Notes under the pieces: model-generated
Databases searched by the model: none
The model's input: the letters and a program-made list of their open reading frames with translations, nothing else
What the model was told of the DNA's origin: nothing
DNA from: Nocardia ignorata NBRC 108230
GTDB lineage: Bacteria; Actinomycetota; Actinomycetes; Mycobacteriales; Mycobacteriaceae
Direction: 5' to 3'
Length of the DNA stretch: 64,000 nucleotides
Assembly (NCBI RefSeq): GCF_001612905.1
Contig: NZ_BDBI01000043.1
Coordinates: 1-64,000 of the forward strand
In this document: positions 60,101 through 64,000 of the stretch, one piece after another
Layout: each line of letters starts with the position of its first letter
Numbering within the stretch: position 1 is the stretch's first letter
Position numbers and translations under genes: made by a program

Positions 60101-60308
60101 GCAGGAAACCCGTAAGTCGCAGGGTCTCGACGTGTCGGACCGCATCAGCGTGGTGCTCGAGGTTCCCGCCGAGCGAGCCGAGTGGGCCGAAACCCACCGC
60201 GACCTGATAGCAGGCGAAATCCTCGCGACCACACTCACATTCGGTGCGGTCGACGCGGACGCCCCGGAAATCACCGGTGGTGTGAAGGTGGCCCTCAGCA
60301 AGGCCTGA
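57174..60308 (+). CDS. ileS: Isoleucyl-tRNA synthetase
   Basis: A 1044-residue class I synthetase of the long, eukaryote-like type. HIGH motif PHYGHLLTG near residue 65, editing domain (TTTPWTLPSNLAIAV, WFVAVTKFRDRM), KMSKS motif as KMSKSKGNYPD near 623, and the anticodon-binding and C-terminal domains; no zinc finger of the bacterial type. Such IleS proteins are often naturally resistant to mupirocin. Regulated by the T-box upstream. The ATG at 57174 follows the freed GAGGAG site, so the start is secure. Confidence 0.96.
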   Translation: MADETTTGGAYPRVDFGAGSGATFPELETTVLDYWARDDTFRASIDNRDGNSEFVFYDGPPFANGLPHYGHLLTGYVKDLIPRFQTMRGKKVDRRFGWDTHGLPAEIEAEKQLGITDKSQIDAMGLAEFNAACKSSVLRYTNEWREYVTRQARWVDFDNDYKTLDLDFMESVMWAFKSLYDKGLIYQGFRVLPYSWYEQTPLSNQETRLDDAYKMRQDPAVTVDMVLSVPTEHPLAALDGANALIWTTTPWTLPSNLAIAVHPDVRYVHLQAADGKRYLLAAERVSHYAREFGEEPAVLGEYDGAALAGLSYQPPFDFFLGHPNAHRVLTADYVTTDSGTGIVHLAPAFGEEDMDVASANGIEIVQPLDPAGKFTSMVPPYEGLMVFDANPVIIKDLKAAGKLLRHETIEHSYPHSWRSGQPLIYMAVPSWFVAVTKFRDRMVELNKHITWVPEHIRDGQFGKWLEGARDWNISRNRYWGSPIPVWVSDDPAHPRVDVYGSLDELERDFGVRLDDLHRPGIDDLTRPNPDDPTGKSTMRRVPEVLDCWFESGSMPFAQVHYPFENKEWFDSHFPGDFIVEYNGQTRGWFYTLHVLSTALFDSPSFKTVAAHGIVLGDDGLKMSKSKGNYPDVNEVFDRDGSDAMRWFLMSSPILRGGNLIVTERGIREGVSHALRPLWNAWTFLQLYASKPGVWRTDSPNVLDRYILAKLAVTRDVMTEALETYDIAGACDELRSFADALTNWYVRRSRSRFWSEDRDAVDTLHTVLEVATRLAAPLLPLISEVIWRGLTGERSVHLADWPAESELPHDSELVAAMDEVRTVCSTVLSLRKAKNLRVRLPLAEVTIAAADAERLAPFTALIADEVNVKKVDLTTDVAAHGRFELAVNARAAGPRLGKQVQTVIKAVKAGEWSESADGVVTAAGITLLPEEYTQRLVAAEPESTAALPGNAGLVVLNSVVTEELEAEGWARDLIRDLQETRKSQGLDVSDRISVVLEVPAERAEWAETHRDLIAGEILATTLTFGAVDADAPEITGGVKVALSKA

Positions 60309-60641
60309 ATCGCCTGTCCGGGGTCGGCCTCGCCCGGCCCCGGACACTATTTCCGACCGAAAATCGCAGGCTGACGGGACAGTTCGCGGGAAGGTTGCTG
60401 AATTGGCGACTTTCTCGGGCTACTTCGGGCACAATGGGTCGAGTTGCTGCACATGCGCATGGAACACGCTGAGGTGCCAGCGACGGTTCGTGATGAGTGT
60501 CCTGTGGAAACGGGGCCGCGGCGGAAGTGAGCGCACCTCCGTCGCGGCGCCGGATCGACGGGCGGCGTGCCGCGATCGGTGAGATGCCGCCCGGTAACCG
60601 ACCAGTCGGCGACCCGTCGCCGGGACGAGGGGAGTCCACCT
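60309..60641. other. Intergenic region after ileS
   Basis: About 330 bases without a credible gene. It includes a lower-GC part around 60340-60435 (with TTGGCG and CACAAT elements that may be a weak promoter) and a GC-rich stretch before the small open frame at 60642. Confidence 0.4.
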
Positions 60642-60728
60642 GTGCGGCGAAAAGTTCTGCGGCGCCTGCTGTTCGGATTCGTGGCGACGATCGCGACGAA
60701 CCTCGTTCTCGCGGACAAACGGTGTTGA
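60642..60728 (+). CDS. Putative small basic membrane peptide (28 residues)
   Basis: GTG start with GAGGGGAG about 8 bases upstream. The product is MRRKVLRRLLFGFVATIATN followed by LVLADKRC: strongly basic start, one hydrophobic segment long enough to span or insert in a membrane, and a terminal Cys. A good terminator follows directly after the stop, which supports a real, short transcript. No family recognised; it could also be a fortuitous frame. Confidence 0.4.
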   Translation: MRRKVLRRLLFGFVATIATNLVLADKRC

Positions 60729-60734
60729 CCGCTT

Positions 60735-60762
60735 GCCTGCGCCGCGCGGGAGCGGCGCAGGC
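60735..60762. terminator. Bidirectional terminator between the small ORF and galU
   Basis: GCCTGCGCCGC (60735-60745) pairs perfectly with 60752-60762 around a 6-base loop. It lies between convergent genes, 7 bases beyond the galU stop. Confidence 0.8.
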
Positions 60763-60768
60763 GAACCG

Positions 60769-61644
60769 CTAGTCCACCAGCTGACGCAGCAGCGGCCCGT
60801 ACTCGGGATGGGCCAGCGCCGAGGCGAATTGGGCGACCAGGTAGTCGGCCGGGTTACCGGTGTCGTACCAGCGGCCCTGGATCACCTGCCCGTACACCGC
60901 GTGTTCGGCGGCGTACTTGTTGATCGCGTCGGTCAGGTACACCTCGCCGGTGCGGTGGGTGTACCAGTTGTCGGTCTGCAGCTGCAGTTCGTCGATGATG
61001 CCCGGCGTCACCACGTACCCGCCGATGGCCGCGTACGCCGACGGCGCGTCCTCCGGCTTCGGCTTCTCCATCAGCCCGGAGATGCGCAGCAACCCGTCGT
61101 CGAGGTCCTCGCGAACCACCGGCACGCCGTAGCGCTGCGACTCGCCCGGTTCCATCGGCATCAGGGCGAGCACCGGACAGCCGGTGGACTCGTAGGCCTT
61201 GATGAGCTGCTGGGCGCGCGGTACCTCGGCGACGAACACGTCGTCGGGCCAGAGCACCAGCATCGGTTCGTCGCCCAGGTGGCGGGCGGCGTTGAGCACC
61301 GGGGTGCCGTTGCCGTACGGGCCGTGCTGGTCGAGGTAGGTGATGTGGCCCTCGCGCGATAGCTCACCCACCTCCTCCACGGCGTCGGCGTAGGCGGACT
61401 TGCCGTCCGCGCGCAATTGGGCGACCAGCGCCGGGTTCGGCCGGAAATGGTCCTGGATCAGCGACTTGCCACTGGTCACCACGATGGTGATGTCGGTGAT
61501 ACCGGAGGCGACCAGCTCGCGCACCGTGTGCTCGATGACCGGTTTGTCGCCGACCGGCAGCATCTCCTTCGGCGTCGCCTTGGTCAGGGGCAGCAGCCGG
61601 GAGCCGATTCCCGCGGCCGGGATAACAGCCTTACGGATCTTCAT
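60769..61644 (-). CDS. galU: UTP-glucose-1-phosphate uridylyltransferase
   Basis: A 291-residue nucleotidyltransferase: KAVIPAAGIGSRLLPLTKATPKEMLPVGDKPVIE (N-terminal glycine-rich loop and the KEMLP lysine, as short motifs), LVLWPDDVF, EKPKPEDAPS and GYVVTPGI. It makes UDP-glucose for galactan, glycolipid and polysaccharide synthesis. The start at ATG 61644 puts the nucleotide loop at residue 10, as in the family. Divergent from dinB. Confidence 0.95.
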   Translation of the reverse strand: MKIRKAVIPAAGIGSRLLPLTKATPKEMLPVGDKPVIEHTVRELVASGITDITIVVTSGKSLIQDHFRPNPALVAQLRADGKSAYADAVEEVGELSREGHITYLDQHGPYGNGTPVLNAARHLGDEPMLVLWPDDVFVAEVPRAQQLIKAYESTGCPVLALMPMEPGESQRYGVPVVREDLDDGLLRISGLMEKPKPEDAPSAYAAIGGYVVTPGIIDELQLQTDNWYTHRTGEVYLTDAINKYAAEHAVYGQVIQGRWYDTGNPADYLVAQFASALAHPEYGPLLRQLVD

Positions 61645-61726
61645 CACCCGATCATCACACATTTCGAGGTGTCTGTGCGGCGCCTCGGTGGCGGCCGGGT
61701 GTCGAGGATCTGTCGGTGGGGCCGCG

Positions 61727-61732
61727 TACATT
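61727..61732 (+). promoter_or_regulatory. -10 hexamer TACATT for leaderless dinB
   Basis: TACATT ends 6 bases before the GTG at 61739. No SOS box is seen in the galU-dinB gap. Confidence 0.5.
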
Positions 61733-61738
61733 GCGCTC

Positions 61739-63115
61739 GTGAGTACCCATGTCCCGGTCGAGGCCAGGCCCGATGCTGCGGTCACCGCACGTCGGTGGGT
61801 GCTGCACATCGATATGGACGCCTTCTTCGCCTCGGCCGAACAGCTCACCCGGCCGACCCTGCGCGGTAGGCCGGTGCTCGTGGGTGGGGTGGGTCAGCGC
61901 GGGGTGGTGGCAGGCGCGAGCTATGAGGCGCGGGTGTTCGGTGCGCGGTCGGCCATGCCCATGCATCAGGCGCGCCGGCTGGTCGGTGTCTCGGCGGTGG
62001 TCGTGCCGCCGCGCGGTGCCGTGTATTCGGTGCTGAGCGGACGGGTGTTCGACGCGCTGCGCAGCCGGGTGCCGGTGCTCGAGACGTTGTCGTTCGACGA
62101 GGCGTTCGCCGAACCGGCCGAGCTCGCCGGGGCGAGCGTCACCGAGGTCGAGGAGTACTGCGCGATGCTGCGCGCACTGGTCCGTGCGCGGACGGGTCTG
62201 ACCGCCTCCATCGGGGCGGGCACCGGGAAACAGCTGGCCAAGATCGGCTCCGGACTGGCGAAACCCGATGGGATGCGGGTGATCTCGCCGGCCGAGCAGG
62301 GCGCGTTGCTGGCCGGGTTGCCGGTGCGCAAACTGGGGGGCATCGGTCCGGTCGCCGAATCGCGCTTACGCAGCCTCGGTATCGAGACCGTCGGTGCGTT
62401 CGCCGCGCTGCCGGAGTCCGAGGCCGCCTCCATCCTCGGCGGCAGTGTCGGGGCCGCGCTGCACCGGCTGGCGCGCGGGATCGACGACCGGCCGGTCAGT
62501 GAGCGGGCGGAGGCCAAGCAGATCAGCGCCGAGAACACCTACGAACGCGACATCGTCACCCTCGCCGACCTGCGCACCGCGATCACCGCCATGGCCGCCT
62601 CGGCGCACCGCAGACTCGAACGCGACGGTCGCGCCGCCCGCACCGTCGTCCTCAAACTCAAGAAATCCGACATGAGCATCGTGACCCGCTCGTTCACGCT
62701 GCCGTATGCCACCACCGAACTGGGCACGCTGGCCGCGGCTGCGCAACGCTCGGCCATCGACCCCGCCGAACTCGGGCCGATCCGGCTGGTCGGGGTCGGC
62801 TACGGCGGGCTCACCATGGTTCGCCAGGAATCGCTGTTCCCCGAACTCGACCAGGCGCTGCCCGCCGATATCGACACCGACTCCGTCGAGGCGCCCGAGC
62901 CGGTGGCCGAACAAGCGGAAATGCCGGTGGGGCAATGGTTTCAGGGTATGGACGTGCGGCATCCGGAGTTCGGGCACGGGTGGGTGCAGGGGGCGGGCTA
63001 CGGCGTGGTGACAGTGCGTTTCGAGACCAGTTCGACAGGCCCCGGCCCGGCGCGTACCTTTCCTGCCGATGAATCGGGACTGTCGCCCGCCGACCCGCTC
63101 GCCAGCCTCGACTGA
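61739..63115 (+). CDS. dinB: DNA polymerase IV (DinB) with C-terminal Tudor/SH3-like tail
   Basis: A 458-residue Y-family polymerase. Catalytic residues are in IDMDAFFASAEQ and LSFDEAFAEPAE (the usual SIDE reads SFDE), with ASYEARVFGARSAMP and the HhH region KLGGIGPVAESRLRSLGI. QESLFPEL near residue 370 is a plausible beta-clamp motif. The last 70 residues, with VRHPEFGHGWVQGAGYG and VVTVRFET, resemble the Tudor/SH3-like tail of UvrD/PcrA helicases and are not part of ordinary DinB. It performs translesion synthesis. The GTG start is placed by the -10 hexamer and the first beta strand. Confidence 0.92.
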   Translation: MSTHVPVEARPDAAVTARRWVLHIDMDAFFASAEQLTRPTLRGRPVLVGGVGQRGVVAGASYEARVFGARSAMPMHQARRLVGVSAVVVPPRGAVYSVLSGRVFDALRSRVPVLETLSFDEAFAEPAELAGASVTEVEEYCAMLRALVRARTGLTASIGAGTGKQLAKIGSGLAKPDGMRVISPAEQGALLAGLPVRKLGGIGPVAESRLRSLGIETVGAFAALPESEAASILGGSVGAALHRLARGIDDRPVSERAEAKQISAENTYERDIVTLADLRTAITAMAASAHRRLERDGRAARTVVLKLKKSDMSIVTRSFTLPYATTELGTLAAAAQRSAIDPAELGPIRLVGVGYGGLTMVRQESLFPELDQALPADIDTDSVEAPEPVAEQAEMPVGQWFQGMDVRHPEFGHGWVQGAGYGVVTVRFETSSTGPGPARTFPADESGLSPADPLASLD

Positions 63116-63160
63116 GCGGCCACGCCCGGCAACCCGCCCCTCTAACCGAAGGACGAGCAG

Positions 63161-63655
63161 TTGACCCACCGCAGGATCGGCCGTGTCGCGATCGCAGGTT
63201 TGGCCGTGATCACCGCACTCGGGCTCAGCGCGTGCACCGAAGACAAGCCCGCCGCCAAGACAACCACCACTGCCAAGGCGACCACGACGACCCCCACCGA
63301 CGACGCGCTGCCACCGGTGCCGTCGGTGGAGGAGCTCAACGCCCAGCTCAACACCGCGCTCGACCCGTCGGTGCCCAACGAGCAGAAGCTGGACTTCGTG
63401 CAGGGCGGCGAGGCCGACCCCGAGCTGCCGAACCGCCTGGCCGTCGCCGCGCGCGACGCCGGTGCTCAGGTGCAGGTCACCGAGGTGACGTCGTTCGGTG
63501 ACAGTGTGAACGCCAAGGCGAACTTCACGGTGAACGGGCAGACGAATGTGGTGGACGTGCCGTTCGTGGCCGACGCCGGTAAGTGGAAGGTGCAGAAGGC
63601 GTGGGCCTGCACCATGTTGACGAATCTGGGCCAGCAGTCGGCTGCGTGCGTCTGA
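63161..63655 (+). CDS. Mtb12-like secreted lipoprotein
   Basis: A 164-residue lipoprotein: RR-containing signal peptide ending in the lipobox LSAC (Cys about residue 25), a Thr-rich linker, then a compact domain with VPSVEELNAQLNTALDP, KLDFVQGGEADPEL and a closing GKWKVQKAWACTML, the pattern of the low-molecular-weight antigen Mtb12 family (NTF2-like fold). Two Cys at the C-terminus may pair. Function unknown, surface exposed. The start is a TTG at 63161 with GAAGGA upstream. Confidence 0.78.
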   Translation: MTHRRIGRVAIAGLAVITALGLSACTEDKPAAKTTTTAKATTTTPTDDALPPVPSVEELNAQLNTALDPSVPNEQKLDFVQGGEADPELPNRLAVAARDAGAQVQVTEVTSFGDSVNAKANFTVNGQTNVVDVPFVADAGKWKVQKAWACTMLTNLGQQSAACV

Positions 63656-63714
63656 CATTCCGCTGCGCCGACGGCTCCACACCGGGGCGGCTGGGGCGCG
63701 GGCGGGGGCGCGGT

Positions 63715-63720
63715 TAGGAT
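63715..63720 (+). promoter_or_regulatory. -10 hexamer TAGGAT for the emb gene
   Basis: TAGGAT ends 8 bases before the GTG at 63729, without a Shine-Dalgarno sequence; probably another leaderless start. Confidence 0.45.
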
Positions 63721-63728
63721 CAAGCCCC

Positions 63729-64000
63729 GTGGTTGAGACGATCGTGCGGCAGGGGCATCCGCCCAAGGGTGCTTCGGAGCCGGTGCGACCGGGTTCGCCC
63801 GGCTGGGCGCGGGTCGTGGCGATCGTCGCCGGGCTGATCGCGGTCCTCAGCGCCGCGGCCATCCCCTTCCTTCCGGTCCGCGTCGACGCCGCGAGCGTGT
63901 CCTGGCCGCAGCAGGGCTCGCCCGCGTCGGTCGAGGCACCGCTCGTGGCCTACGCCCCGGCCGCGCTGACGGCGACGGTGCCGTGCGCGGCATTGAGTTC
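63729..64000 (+). CDS. Arabinosyltransferase of the EmbA/B/C family, N-terminal part only
   Basis: The gene is cut by the right edge after 90 codons. A polar N-terminus leads to the first membrane helix (VVAIVAGLIAVLSAAAIPFLPV), then the first outer loop with VSWPQ, APLVAYAP and AALTATVPCAAL, a pattern shared by EmbA, EmbB and EmbC, GT-C arabinosyltransferases that build arabinogalactan and lipoarabinomannan and are the targets of ethambutol. Which paralogue cannot be decided from this piece. Confidence 0.85.
   Translation, partial: MVETIVRQGHPPKGASEPVRPGSPGWARVVAIVAGLIAVLSAAAIPFLPVRVDAASVSWPQQGSPASVEAPLVAYAPAALTATVPCAALS

Noticed and set aside
60497..60772. 91-codon plus-strand frame before galU
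   Set aside because: Arg/Ala/Gly-rich without motif and running over the terminator; the 28-codon frame in another phase is more credible.
61645..61738. SOS box upstream of dinB
   Set aside because: I looked for TCGAAC-N4-GTTCGA-like sites and found none; dinB appears to be leaderless and not LexA-controlled.

Overview
This window looks like a chromosomal segment of a Nocardia-type, mycolic-acid-containing actinobacterium. The DNA is GC-rich throughout. The gene order closely follows the Mycobacterium tuberculosis block from about Rv2190c (ripC) down to Rv2144c, and an ultrashort ileS T-box of the kind described from Nocardia farcinica is present. The genus is an inference from content and order; no rRNA or species marker is in the window. 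I see no tRNA or rRNA gene, CRISPR array, insertion sequence, phage remnant or integrase.

Layout. Positions 1-6200 hold two NlpC/P60 cell-wall genes on the minus strand (the N-terminal half of a RipC-like hydrolase, cut by the window edge, and a short RipB-like hydrolase), then an AAA ATPase with a membrane-anchored TPR partner and an exonuclease/GIY-YIG fusion. Positions 6260-8700 hold a TrpF-like barrel, a stand-alone Lrp-type RAM domain, trpD and a small hypothetical. Positions 8850-13190 are ctaE-qcrC-qcrA-qcrB of the bcc-aa3 respiratory supercomplex. Next come RNase AS (apparently starting at CTG), class II DAHP synthase, a PknL-type kinase that carries PASTA repeats, and its divergent HTH substrate homologue.

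Positions 17900-23600 are a minus-strand carotenoid operon (polyprenyl diphosphate synthase, crtI, mptA, crtB) with the lipomannan mannosyltransferase mptA embedded in it. metF is divergent from it. Positions 24800-28550 hold a DUF2867 gene behind two strong operator-like dyads, and a sulfur-type flavin monooxygenase operon. That operon keeps a convincing SAM-I/IV-type riboswitch and an intact DUF1684 gene, but all three of its luciferase-like monooxygenase genes are truncated, internally deleted or frameshifted. Positions 29590-34800 are a second carotenoid operon (acetyltransferase, crtO-like, cruF-like, lppM, family 2 glycosyltransferase), again with a conserved envelope gene (lppM) inside it. 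A LexA-type SOS box precedes a HEPN-domain gene at 34895.

Positions 36230-60310 are the division and cell-wall (dcw) cluster: mraZ, rsmH, ftsL, ftsI, murE, murF, mraY, murD, ftsW, murG, murC, ftsQ, ftsZ, pgeF, yggS, sepF, yggT, wag31, a small membrane protein and ileS. Most neighbours from rsmH to ftsQ overlap by 4 bases, so that stretch is translationally coupled. The right end has galU, a DinB polymerase with an unusual C-terminal Tudor/SH3-like tail, an Mtb12-like lipoprotein and the start of an Emb arabinosyltransferase.

Themes: cell-envelope building (peptidoglycan, lipomannan, arabinan, carotenoids), respiration and aromatic amino-acid supply. Many genes have a TAnnnT hexamer 6-8 bases before a GTG or ATG with no ribosome-binding site, the signature of leaderless mRNA. 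The most novel-looking parts are the riboswitch-controlled but eroded monooxygenase operon, the SOS-boxed HEPN gene, the DUF2867 operator pair, the two carotenoid operons wrapped around envelope genes, and the stand-alone TrpF-like gene.
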